From Novosphingobium beihaiense (GTDB lineage Bacteria > Pseudomonadota > Alphaproteobacteria > Sphingomonadales > Sphingomonadaceae), in the NCBI RefSeq assembly GCF_022832375.1, contig NZ_JALHLG010000005.1:591965-655964 (forward strand): a DNA stretch of 64,000 bases, written 5' to 3'. The position numbers and the translations under genes were made by a program. Of this stretch, positions 35,412 through 43,091 are shown one piece after another (within the stretch, counting starts at the first letter, position 1; every line of letters begins with the position of its first letter). The notes below the pieces were generated by a model that saw nothing but the letters and a program-made list of their open reading frames with translations, was not told the DNA's origin and searched no databases.

Positions 35412-37115
35412 TCAGGTCGGGTCGATGATCCCCGTTCCAATCATGCGCAGTGCAGTCATGCTCGGGATGAAGAAATAGTCTCCGCCGCGCGGCTCGACGA
35501 GCTGGGGCATCCGGTCGCAGATGAAAGGCGCTTTGCCCAGTTCCGGATCGACGGGGATCACGAACTTGGGATCGTCCCGTTCCGGGTGATTGCCGATGAC
35601 CGGGCAGGTGTCGCTTCCGGTGTTGAAATCGAGCCCGTACTGCATCCACTGCTGCTGCACGAACTCGAACTGGCGGAACAGGCTGGAACAGACGGCCATG
35701 AAGATGATGCCATGTTCGCCCTCCTCGCGCGGCGCGGTGCGGTCGAACTGGCCATAGGGCAACCCCCGGCGCAGGATACGGCGGCGGTTGACGATGGCCG
35801 AACCGTCCAGCGAGCGGCCCGTCTCCTTGTCGAACGTCGGCCCCAGCGCGTCGCGCGGGTTGGCGCGGCGCAAGTGCGAGGTCATCGGACAGACCGAACC
35901 CGAAGGATCGGAGGCATAGACGAAATTCGTGAACTTGAGCGCGATTTGCGCAAGCTTCGGCTTGTCTTTCGCGGCCCGCGCCTGAGCCAGCTCCTCCCTG
36001 AAGCGTTGCCACTCGGCATAAGTCGGCGCGACCATGAGCGGCACGCCATCTTCCCAGCGCCCCACGATCTTGGCCTTAACAGTGTCCACCGCTTCCTCGT
36101 GCGGGACTTGAAACATCCGAGAATAGCGCTTCGCCTGGTCGTCGATATAGTCGTGAAAGACCCTGACATCCTCATGCAGCTTGCGATAGGCCATGAACGT
36201 TCCGTTCCGGCTGAAGGCAATCGGCATCGCCGCGCCGGGAACTTCCTGCGCCTCGTCAGGGTAGCCGAGCAGGAATTCGCCGGTGGCCAGCGGCGCCCAG
36301 CTCTGATCGGGCATGATCTTGCCCCCGCCCGCGACGCGCAGGCGTTCCGCCTCTCCCGAGAACTGACCGGAAAAGACCGGGTCGCCAAACCCATCGGACA
36401 GGGCAAAATGCTCCTTGTTGGTGGGCCAGTAGCGGCCGTTGTCCTCTCGCAGCACGGCCGAAAGATCCTGCCAGCGCGCCTTGTCCGGCCCGACGCCGTC
36501 AAGCAGCACCACCCCGCCGCCGGACTGCTCGCACAGCCGTTCGATTTCGGCAGTCACCTGATCGAGTTCGGGGCAGGCCGTGCCGTCAGGGTTCATCTGG
36601 GCATAGAGCGTGAGAAGCACGTGGACGCGCCTGTCACCGCGCGAATCGCGCCATACTGCGTCGCGCCGGTCGAGGAAGGGATCGTCCCCCAGCAGGGCTG
36701 CGCGCATCTCCATGCCGTCGATGAACTCATCGGGCATGCCGCGCAGGGTCCGGTTGGGAACCCCGAGCGCGATAAGGCCGTAGAAGGTGAAGCCGATATT
36801 GATCGTCACCTTGGGCTTGTAGAGCTGGACGCGCCCCGGATAGTCGGGGACACCCTCGGCACGGACGATATCCTTCACCCGCGGGTTGCGGGTCCGCACC
36901 AGCGGCTCCTCGCGCTCGGGATCCTTCCAGCGCGCGGCGGTCGTGATCCGGGGACGAAGCGCCTCGACGAAGGCCCGCCCCTTTCGCTCGTCGCGAATGG
37001 TCAGGAAGAAGTTGCGCCCCTTGGGAAAGCCTCCGCCGTAAGTGCGCAGGATACCGCCCTGAATGTCCGCGAGGTCGAGCAGCGTGGGAGGCAATGCAGT
37101 GCCGGATGCCGTCAT
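35412..37115 (-). CDS. DyP-type heme peroxidase family protein
   Basis: This is a dye-decolourising-type peroxidase of 567 residues, in the long subgroup. Visible elements are LLDLADIQGGILRTYGGGFPKGRNFFL at the N-terminus, EHFALSDGFGDP (residues 235-246, the counterpart of EHFGFxDGxxQP with catalytic Asp241), and the proximal heme His414 in CPMTSHLRRANPRD. RRRILRRGLPYG and GIIFMAVCSSLFRQFEFVQQQW follow. No signal peptide is seen, so it is probably cytoplasmic or membrane-associated with its partners. It overlaps the upstream membrane-protein gene by 4 bases (ATGA) and precedes the P450. Confidence 0.88.
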   Translation of the reverse strand: MTASGTALPPTLLDLADIQGGILRTYGGGFPKGRNFFLTIRDERKGRAFVEALRPRITTAARWKDPEREEPLVRTRNPRVKDIVRAEGVPDYPGRVQLYKPKVTINIGFTFYGLIALGVPNRTLRGMPDEFIDGMEMRAALLGDDPFLDRRDAVWRDSRGDRRVHVLLTLYAQMNPDGTACPELDQVTAEIERLCEQSGGGVVLLDGVGPDKARWQDLSAVLREDNGRYWPTNKEHFALSDGFGDPVFSGQFSGEAERLRVAGGGKIMPDQSWAPLATGEFLLGYPDEAQEVPGAAMPIAFSRNGTFMAYRKLHEDVRVFHDYIDDQAKRYSRMFQVPHEEAVDTVKAKIVGRWEDGVPLMVAPTYAEWQRFREELAQARAAKDKPKLAQIALKFTNFVYASDPSGSVCPMTSHLRRANPRDALGPTFDKETGRSLDGSAIVNRRRILRRGLPYGQFDRTAPREEGEHGIIFMAVCSSLFRQFEFVQQQWMQYGLDFNTGSDTCPVIGNHPERDDPKFVIPVDPELGKAPFICDRMPQLVEPRGGDYFFIPSMTALRMIGTGIIDPT

Positions 37116-38071
37116 GCTGCCTCTCCCGGTGCGTGGCTGCGGATTACCCCGGCGGGCTGGGTCGGGAATTCGACATCAGCCGGGCGTGTCTGTTCGAGAA
37201 ACGTCCGGAACGCCTGGCCCCACTCGGCCGGATCGCGATGCTGCTGTTCGATTGCGAACCGGCTGAAGGCCTGCTGGAGATAGAGGCTCTTCAGAACATG
37301 GGGCAGCGTAGTGCCGGGCGCGGCGGGAAAAGGCCGTGCGCCTTTTCGCATGATCATTCGATAATCGACAAGCAGCCCGAGGATCAGCAGCAGAACCGCG
37401 AGCGCGATGGCCCAGGCCCAGCCGATCCAGCCAATGATCGCGGCGATCAGCGGCAGCAGCAGGCCCGCCGCGGGGATCGCGATCAACGTGGTTGTCGAAA
37501 TCGCGGTCAGCTTGGGCGGTTCCCACCAGTAATCATGGAACGGCATCGTCGTTTCGACCTGGCAGCCGGTCATGTAGCTTGCGAAACCGGCTGCATCGCT
37601 GACTTTGTCGAAGCCGTAGCAATATTGGAAGATGGACTTGAGTTCGGCCTCCATCTGCCCCCACAGCTCCTCAAAGTAGCTGCGCGGATCACCCGCGCCA
37701 TCCGGTTCGAGCAAGTCGAAATCGAGCATCACGAGGATGTAGGGACATGTGATCTGATCGACCGGCTGGCCCTGCAGCAAGTTCGTATTCATGATCGCGT
37801 TGACCAGCGCATTGCTGTGCGCCCGGCCGTTGAAATTGGGTTGATCGAGCACGACGAGACGCGCGAAATGCGTCCTGAGATTGCGGGAGAACGGGCTGTT
37901 GAGCCCGATCGCTTCGGTCGGGCGCGACTGGAGCGCGGTCGGCAGCGTCTCAAGCACTTCTCGCACGACATGGACCGGCGAGCTCTTGATCCCGTCATGC
38001 TCGACGATGCCTTCGTTGCAGACCGGCACGACCCCGGTGAAGAAGTATGTGTTGACGTCTACGTTAGGCAT
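37112..38071 (-). CDS. unknown protein with paired membrane helices (P450/peroxidase operon)
   Basis: I do not recognise this 319-residue protein. Residues 1-175 look globular (VNTYFFTGVVPVCNEG..., a SSPVHVVREVLETLP helix, and several conserved-looking aromatics). Two adjacent hydrophobic segments follow (about 182-203 and 205-229, rich in I, A, L and G), then a soluble tail. The start ATG at 38071 with GGGAG upstream overlaps the preceding gene by 8 bases, and the stop overlaps the peroxidase gene by 4. The tight coupling implies the four proteins act together, perhaps as a membrane-bound oxidation complex. Confidence 0.65.
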   Translation of the reverse strand: MPNVDVNTYFFTGVVPVCNEGIVEHDGIKSSPVHVVREVLETLPTALQSRPTEAIGLNSPFSRNLRTHFARLVVLDQPNFNGRAHSNALVNAIMNTNLLQGQPVDQITCPYILVMLDFDLLEPDGAGDPRSYFEELWGQMEAELKSIFQYCYGFDKVSDAAGFASYMTGCQVETTMPFHDYWWEPPKLTAISTTTLIAIPAAGLLLPLIAAIIGWIGWAWAIALAVLLLILGLLVDYRMIMRKGARPFPAAPGTTLPHVLKSLYLQQAFSRFAIEQQHRDPAEWGQAFRTFLEQTRPADVEFPTQPAGVIRSHAPGEAA

Positions 38072-38915
38072 CCACGTTCTCCCGGCGGCTATCGGGTTCC
38101 GCGACCTTGGGAGCCTCCGCGAGGCGTGGCGCCGTCCCCAGGACCGCATTGGCCGCGGCGCTGACGGCCGCCTTCGCCGCCGCGTCCTCATCCACCGAAG
38201 AGGCCAGCACAGCGGCAGCGGGAAGCGGTTGGACATCGCGCCCGGCGCGGATTGCTCCTTCGCCCCCCGCGCCCCAGCGGCCGGCCTCGGCCTCAGCGCG
38301 GTTGCGGTCGGCAGCGGCGGTATCGTAGCTCGCGACCGGTGCGTATCCCGGCGATCCGAGACCGCCCTGATTGACGATCAGCACCCGCTCGAACGCAGAC
38401 GTGAGTTCCTCATCGCTGAGCGAGGACAATTGCGCCGCAACCTTTTGCAGGTCGTTCGAGAGCTTGAGCGCCAGTTTGATGTCGCGCTGGCCACTGCCGG
38501 GCGTGGCGTTGTAGTAATAATTGGTGTCGATCTGGTTGGCGCGGATGTAACCCTTGAACGGCGTGATCGGGATCGAGTTGGGATATTTGCTGCTGGCATA
38601 CCAGAACAAGTCCAGCCCGCCGGGAATGCCATCGGCAAAGGCGTCGATATACTGGTCCCAGGTACCGTTGAAATTGCTGCAGAAGAGCATGTAGTCGTTC
38701 GCAAGGCTGGCCGGAGGCTGCCCCATCTGGGGCCATTGATCGCGCCTGATGATCACCCATCGGGCGAAATGAATCAGCCCCAGGCCCAGCAGCCCGGACA
38801 ATGTCGCCGGAAGCGCCCGCGCAATCATGAACAGAAAACGGTTTATCCATGTCACCCCCGGCGGCATCGGCGTGATGACGTTCATGGCATAGGCCTTACC
38901 GGCCACGTTGCTCAT
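38064..38915 (-). CDS. unknown membrane-anchored protein, first gene of the P450/peroxidase operon
   Basis: This 283-residue protein is not assigned to a family. It has one strong hydrophobic region near the N-terminus (about 20-48: INRFLFMIARALPATLSGLL, then GLGLIHFARWVII). A soluble part follows with many aromatic residues (YMLFCSNFNGTWDQYIDAFADG, then LDLFWYASSKYP). The C-terminal third is Ala/Glu-rich and probably disordered (about 205-283). The start ATG at 38915 is preceded by an excellent AGGAGGGG. It is the first gene of the operon 38915-34017. Confidence 0.65.
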   Translation of the reverse strand: MSNVAGKAYAMNVITPMPPGVTWINRFLFMIARALPATLSGLLGLGLIHFARWVIIRRDQWPQMGQPPASLANDYMLFCSNFNGTWDQYIDAFADGIPGGLDLFWYASSKYPNSIPITPFKGYIRANQIDTNYYYNATPGSGQRDIKLALKLSNDLQKVAAQLSSLSDEELTSAFERVLIVNQGGLGSPGYAPVASYDTAAADRNRAEAEAGRWGAGGEGAIRAGRDVQPLPAAAVLASSVDEDAAAKAAVSAAANAVLGTAPRLAEAPKVAEPDSRRENVDA

Positions 38916-39098
38916 AAGCCCCTCCTGCGAACGAGGACTATATCCTACCCTCAATACAGAATTATTTATGAATAACTGGAATATTGAGATTTTCAATACG
39001 CTATATTTTGAATAACAATTACTGACATATTAACGTTATTTTCTATATTATTTAACTTGCCAGATGCCATAAACTGCGAACAGGGCGCGCCCGAGAGT
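38916..39098 (-). promoter_or_regulatory. AT-rich regulatory region of the P450/peroxidase operon with imperfect repeats
   Basis: This 183-bp AT-rich gap contains TCAATAC at 38951 and 38993 and TGAATAAC at 38969 and 39009, forming an imperfect direct repeat of about 41 bp. A TATTGA/TCAATA inverted pair lies at 38982-38998. Such spaced copies are typical of operators. Confidence 0.45.
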
Positions 39099-39659
39099 TC
39101 AGGGAATCGCGATAGGGTTCGCGAATTCCAGCTTCCCGGGCAGCCGGAACGTCCCCAGTTCGACAGGACCGGTCAGATCGATATCCCTGAACTTGAAGGA
39201 CATGGTCAGCTTGCACTGCCCTCCCCCACAGGAGACGATCCGGCCGCCTTTTATCGCGATCGAAACGGCGTTGAACGCGCCTCTCAGGAACATGTCGAAA
39301 CGCAGGCGGGCCATGACCGCCCCCTCGCAGCGGACTGTCAGCACCGGGTGAAAGGTGCCGGACAGTTCATGCTTGCCCAGCTTGAGCACGGCTGTCTCTG
39401 TGGGCGGATGGGCCTTGGGATCCTTGTAGGATTTCAACTCCTTGGCGAAGGCCCATCCCTTCATCAGCCATTGCACCTTGTCACCCGGGACACTCTGCGC
39501 AACGGCATCGGCCATGCCTGACTGCAAAACAGGCCACGAAAAGCGGGCAAGGCCTCCGTCTTCGGCCTTCTCGATGACATCGCGGCACTTTTCGAGAGCA
39601 GCCTCGATCGTCTCGCGTTCCACCAGGGGGTCTTCCAGTTGCAGGTCGATTTCAGTCAT
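39099..39659 (-). CDS. unknown protein, coupled to the PASTA/Calx-beta gene
   Basis: I do not recognise this 186-residue protein. It has no signal peptide or membrane segment. An acidic helical N-terminus (IDLQLEDPLVERETIEAALEKCRDVIEKAEDG) precedes a beta-rich C-terminal half (about 95-186) with LGKHELSGTFHPVLTVRCEG and an SCGGGQCKLTMSFKF stretch containing two Cys. The ATG at 39659 overlaps the stop of the upstream gene by 8 bases, so the two are cotranslated. Its position beside the eCIS locus makes an accessory role possible, but this is guesswork. Confidence 0.6.
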   Translation of the reverse strand: MTEIDLQLEDPLVERETIEAALEKCRDVIEKAEDGGLARFSWPVLQSGMADAVAQSVPGDKVQWLMKGWAFAKELKSYKDPKAHPPTETAVLKLGKHELSGTFHPVLTVRCEGAVMARLRFDMFLRGAFNAVSIAIKGGRIVSCGGGQCKLTMSFKFRDIDLTGPVELGTFRLPGKLEFANPIAIP

Positions 39660-41082
39660 CAGGCAGTCCTTCGGATAGAACGGGCAGGCTATCGAGGCGG
39701 CCGATTTCCCCCGCTTCCAGATCCGCATCGACGGTGACCGCAGGCCCATCGATATCGAGCGAACGACCTTTGATGGCAGGAAGTGCAGGCATCACCGTGC
39801 TCCAGCCGATCACCGCCGCCGGTGGAGCCGGAGGAACAGGGAGGGGTTCGTGTTCAGGATGAATCTCAGGCTCGGGGCCGGCCTCCGGTTCGCCATCCTT
39901 TGTCCGCTGGCTTTTCGCGCCGAACAGGAAGCCCCCCAGGATACCGAGGGCGGCCGCGCCAATCGCCGCCAGCCAGTCCAGCGCCCAGTTCCCGATCACA
40001 CCGCCCGGGCTTACCTCTTCCTCACCCTTCTCCGTCCCCTCCGAAGCGGGCGCGGGGGGCGGCGTCCCCGTCTCGACAGGCGGAGCTTCGGTTTCAGCGG
40101 GGGGAACGGCCGGTGCGGTGGTAGTGTTGGTGATCGTCCCTTGCGCTGGTACCGGCCTCTGCCCGGGGGCTGCGGCAACAAGGGTCAGCAGACGATCCTC
40201 GAAACTGTCCGGATTCTCCATCGTCAGGATCGAAAGCGTTGCAGCGTTCTGACCGGGACCAAACCTGATCGCAGACACGGCCGGCGCGACGTAGTCCACA
40301 CCGGGCCGCGCCTCTCCGGCCAATCTGAAATCATAGGCCAAGGCCACGTCAGGCACGCCCGAACGGTCAATATGGGCGACGAAGTTCAACTTGCGCCCTT
40401 CCGGCGCAGAAGCCGGATCGATCGAAAGCCCGGGGTAAGGCACGATCCGCCCCGCTCCGGCCCCCAGCGTGGCCACGGGCTCGCGCCCTCCCGGCCGGTA
40501 GACAAGCCTTACGACTACATAGAGTGCTCTGATCCCCTTTCCCGGGATGGTGTTCACCTCAAGCGTGCCGCCCTTCAGGAAGCCGCGATCCACGGCACTC
40601 ACATAGTCGGTTCCCGCACGCGCCCGCCGGCGCCCCGATCTATCGAGGGCAATCGCATAGTCCGGTATGTAAACGCGCGAAACGCGGGGCGGCCTTGCGA
40701 GACGAAACGTGAGCCGCCCGCCTTCGATGACCGTAGGCGTCCTGATGGAAACTGCGGGACCGGCGGAAACCGACAAGACAAACCTGTCCTGCAGCCGGGA
40801 AAAAGGCATTCCGACCCGGGCCGACTGATCGAGAACAAAGCCGGGCGGACGCTGGCCGTCCGTAACCCACTTGATCGTGGTAAAATCCGGCAACAGAGCC
40901 CTGATATCGCCGTACTGGCACGCGACGAGGCTGGCGACCCTGCGCGCCTGCATGATCTCACGCACTTGCGGCAGAAAACAGGCCTGCGCCTGTACATCAT
41001 CCTGCGCAATCGCAGGGGAAGCCGCTCCCGCCATTCCGAAGAACAGCAGCGCAAGCAGCTGTACGATTCCGGATCGCAGCAT
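39652..41082 (-). CDS. exported PASTA and Calx-beta-like domain protein with a transmembrane helix
   Basis: The 476-residue protein begins with a Sec signal peptide (MLRSGIVQLLALLFFGMAGA, cleavage near AIA-QDD). A PASTA-like domain follows (about 30-105, with PPGFVLDQSARVGMPF and FVLSVSAG), then two Calx-beta-like domains (about 110-205 and 212-320), each with an E-G-x-L-F pattern and G-x-DYV. A Pro-rich linker leads to one membrane helix (about 363-388, LDWLAAIGAAALGILGGFLFGA), with a Pro/Glu-rich tail at the C-terminus. The folded domains should lie in the periplasm. The start ATG at 41082 has GAGG at good spacing; a GTG at 41094 lies too close to it. It is divergent from the sigma-54 regulator. 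Confidence 0.7.
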   Translation of the reverse strand: MLRSGIVQLLALLFFGMAGAASPAIAQDDVQAQACFLPQVREIMQARRVASLVACQYGDIRALLPDFTTIKWVTDGQRPPGFVLDQSARVGMPFSRLQDRFVLSVSAGPAVSIRTPTVIEGGRLTFRLARPPRVSRVYIPDYAIALDRSGRRRARAGTDYVSAVDRGFLKGGTLEVNTIPGKGIRALYVVVRLVYRPGGREPVATLGAGAGRIVPYPGLSIDPASAPEGRKLNFVAHIDRSGVPDVALAYDFRLAGEARPGVDYVAPAVSAIRFGPGQNAATLSILTMENPDSFEDRLLTLVAAAPGQRPVPAQGTITNTTTAPAVPPAETEAPPVETGTPPPAPASEGTEKGEEEVSPGGVIGNWALDWLAAIGAAALGILGGFLFGAKSQRTKDGEPEAGPEPEIHPEHEPLPVPPAPPAAVIGWSTVMPALPAIKGRSLDIDGPAVTVDADLEAGEIGRLDSLPVLSEGLPDD

Positions 41083-41537
41083 CGGAAGCCTCACCCTCTC
41101 GGGCAGCAGCCTATCTCAACAGCGCCACCCGGAAAAGACGATACACGCCAGGCAATTTAATATAAGCACAGATTAACCATACAAGTGCTGATCGAAACAC
41201 GCGAGCCATGGTATTTATTACAACTAATTTCATATTTTAGATGAATGAACGAAGAATTGTAAAAATACACACCTGTCCAACGCACGTTACGGGTTTTTAC
41301 TTTATACAGTAAGATCGATTGTCAGATGTGACGGTGTTTACGCGGGACAAGCCGAGCTTCTGCCCACCGCTGTCAGTGCTAGATTCGACGATAACCAATC
41401 GAGTCGAAAAACAGGAATTCGGCACACCGCCGGAGAGCAGGCAACACCTTCCGGGGCCACAACGGTATATCGTGCCTGGCGCCGAAAGCCCGTTCGCCGT
41501 GTCCGCTCCAGGCGCGTGTGTCTTTGGGGGAATATGC
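41083..41537. other. 455-bp AT-rich divergent intergenic region
   Basis: It separates the PASTA protein gene from the sigma-54-type regulator. The stretch 41150-41320 is strikingly AT-rich. I found no -24/-12 box on the minus strand. A TTG at 41319 could begin a longer regulator frame, but that extra part shows no domain. Confidence 0.45.
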
Positions 41538-42584
41538 GTGAAAGTCATGCATCATCCAGTCGGAAGTTTGCCCGATAACCGCGCTATCGACGAGCGCGCG
41601 CCGCTGGCCTTTTGCGACAGCAAAAGCCGCCCGGTCCCGGACTTTGTCATCGATGGCCACCGCTTTGTCGGTGCAAGCGACGCGGCCAACCGCATCCGCC
41701 GTATGATCTGCCGCTTGTCCGGAACCAGCGCCACCACCCTGGTCGAAGGCCCCACCGGAACCGGCAAGGACATCGTTGCCCTCCTGCTTCACCGCAACAG
41801 CCCCCGTGCGAAGGGCCCACTGGTTCCGATCAATTGCGCGGCCATTCCAGACACGATGATCGAAGGCGAGATGTTCGGTTACGAAAAGGGCGCATTTTCC
41901 AGCGCCGTACGTGCATATCCGGGCAAGTTCGGCCTCGCGGACGGAGGAACGCTGTTCCTCGACGAAGTCGGCGAACTGAGTCTGTCCGCGCAAGCCAAGA
42001 TCCTGCGCGCACTGGAAACAGGCGAAGTCTTTTCGCTGGGCTCCCTGCGCCCCCGCCGCTGCTCGGTCCGCGTCGTCGCGGCGACCAACCGCGATCTGGT
42101 AAAGGAAGTCGCCGCGGGACGGTTTCGTTCCGACCTCTATTTCCGCCTGGCCGTTGTGAAAATCGAGATTCCGCCGCTCCGGGACCGGCGCGGGGACATC
42201 GAACCGATCACCCGCCATCTTGTCGATCAGATCGCGGCGCAACTGGACTGCCCTGCCCCGCACATCGATGCCGATGCCCTTCGCGCCCTAAAGGCGCGCG
42301 CGTGGGAGGGTAACGTGCGCGAACTGCGCAACGCTCTCGAACATGCAATGGTGGTCGGGGAAGACCGGGAGCGGATCAGCGCCGCCGACTTGCCTGCGCC
42401 CTTCGCCGCCGCCTCTGCGGAAGAGCGCGAACCATCCCCTCCCCTGAACCCGAGAGCGCACCTGCTGCAGGCCATCCGTGCATGTGGCGGCAGCAAATCC
42501 GATGCGGCACGCCAGCTCAACATCTCGCGCACGACGCTCTACAGACGTTTGCAGCGCGAAGGCCTCGACCCCGCCATCCTGTAA
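41538..42584 (+). CDS. sigma-54-type enhancer-binding regulator without a receiver domain
   Basis: This is an AAA+ activator that should drive sigma-54 promoters, most likely the eCIS promoter just downstream. The 348-residue protein has a short N-terminus, a central AAA+ domain with Walker A GPTGTGKD (71-78), Walker B GTLFLDEVGE (137-146) and an Arg-finger region RFRSDLYFRL. A C-terminal Fis-type helix-turn-helix ends it (AIRACGGSKSDAARQLNISRTTLYRRL). The sigma-54 contact loop, normally GAFTGA, reads GAFSSA (118-123). No phosphoacceptor or sensory domain is seen, so its input is unknown. The start GTG at 41538 has GGGGGA upstream. An ATG three codons later and a TTG at 41319 are alternatives. 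Confidence 0.88.
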   Translation: MKVMHHPVGSLPDNRAIDERAPLAFCDSKSRPVPDFVIDGHRFVGASDAANRIRRMICRLSGTSATTLVEGPTGTGKDIVALLLHRNSPRAKGPLVPINCAAIPDTMIEGEMFGYEKGAFSSAVRAYPGKFGLADGGTLFLDEVGELSLSAQAKILRALETGEVFSLGSLRPRRCSVRVVAATNRDLVKEVAAGRFRSDLYFRLAVVKIEIPPLRDRRGDIEPITRHLVDQIAAQLDCPAPHIDADALRALKARAWEGNVRELRNALEHAMVVGEDRERISAADLPAPFAAASAEEREPSPPLNPRAHLLQAIRACGGSKSDAARQLNISRTTLYRRLQREGLDPAIL

Positions 42585-42606
42585 ATAACCGTCCACCGGT
42601 GCGCAG

Positions 42607-42634
42607 CGGCGGCCTCCATCGAGGCCGCCGTTTT
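42607..42634 (+). terminator. Rho-independent terminator after the sigma-54-type regulator
   Basis: A perfect 10-bp stem (CGGCGGCCTC/GAGGCCGCCG) with a CATC loop is followed by TTTT. It separates the regulator transcript from the eCIS operon. Confidence 0.85.
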
Positions 42635-42646
42635 GCCATGTTCGCT

Positions 42647-42696
42647 TGTAACGCCCTGTCACGCAGGTGTTTCGCCAAGCGTTACAGGTGTTACAG
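42647..42696 (+). promoter_or_regulatory. candidate upstream activator sites for the sigma-54-type regulator
   Basis: TGTAACGC (42647-42654) and its exact inverted copy GCGTTACA (42679-42686), plus GTGTTACAG (42688-42696), lie 55-105 bases before the -24 box. Their inverted symmetry and distance fit binding of a Fis-type dimer that activates a sigma-54 promoter. Confidence 0.6.
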
Positions 42697-42749
42697 ATCG
42701 AAACCGCAGCCAGCGGATTTACCCGTTGAAATAACAGAACATTCAATTC

Positions 42750-42765
42750 TGGCATAGTGGTTGCT
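42750..42765 (+). promoter_or_regulatory. sigma-54 (-24/-12) promoter of the eCIS operon
   Basis: TGGCATAGTGGTTGCT matches the TGGCAC-N5-TTGCW consensus with invariant GG and GC at the correct spacing. It lies 30 bases upstream of the first eCIS gene. Confidence 0.8.
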
Positions 42766-42794
42766 GAGCAGGGGGCGACGAATGGAGGACCTCT

Positions 42795-43091
42795 GTGAGC
42801 GCATTCTACGCGGGAAAGGCTCGTAACCACAGCGACGATTCCGCGCGCCATTACGTGAACGCGTTGGCGGTCAGGGTCTCACTCTCTGCGATCCGCTTCG
42901 ACCTGGCCGCGCTTGGAGCCCACGAAGACGACGCTGAGCAGTTCTGGCGTTTCGTGACGACGCCGTCCCGCCTCTGCAGTTTTCATGCGGGCCTGGGAAA
43001 GGCGATCGACAGTTACCGGACGCAGTTCGGCGAGATCAGTTCGCCGTACGAAGACGAACACGGCAAAACCGAAAGTGACGGGCATGGCTAA
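42795..43091 (+). CDS. first gene of the eCIS operon, unknown 98-residue protein
   Basis: I do not recognise this protein. It has no signal peptide or membrane helix. Much of it should be helical, with VNALAVRVSLSAIRFDLAALGA and an EDDAEQFWRFVTTPSRLCSFHAGLG segment, and it ends in an acidic tail. The GTG at 42795 is chosen because GGAGGA lies five bases upstream. It is the first gene after the sigma-54 promoter and overlaps the next gene by 8 bases. It may be a structural or assembly component, or a regulator specific to this eCIS lineage. Confidence 0.65.
   Translation: MSAFYAGKARNHSDDSARHYVNALAVRVSLSAIRFDLAALGAHEDDAEQFWRFVTTPSRLCSFHAGLGKAIDSYRTQFGEISSPYEDEHGKTESDGHG

Noticed and set aside
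35376..37283. A 635-codon plus-strand open frame
   Set aside because: It is antisense to the DyP peroxidase gene and has a histidine/arginine-rich composition typical of shadows.
39018..39075. A possible sigma-54 promoter on the minus strand upstream of the P450/peroxidase operon
   Set aside because: A TGGCATCTGGCAAGTT sequence has the GG element but no GC at the required -12 spacing.
41319..41537. TTG-started 73-codon N-terminal extension of the sigma-54-type regulator
   Set aside because: The extra part shows no domain, starts in an AT-rich intergenic region, and a GTG with a strong GGGGGA site lies at the normal AAA+ boundary. It remains possible but is less supported.
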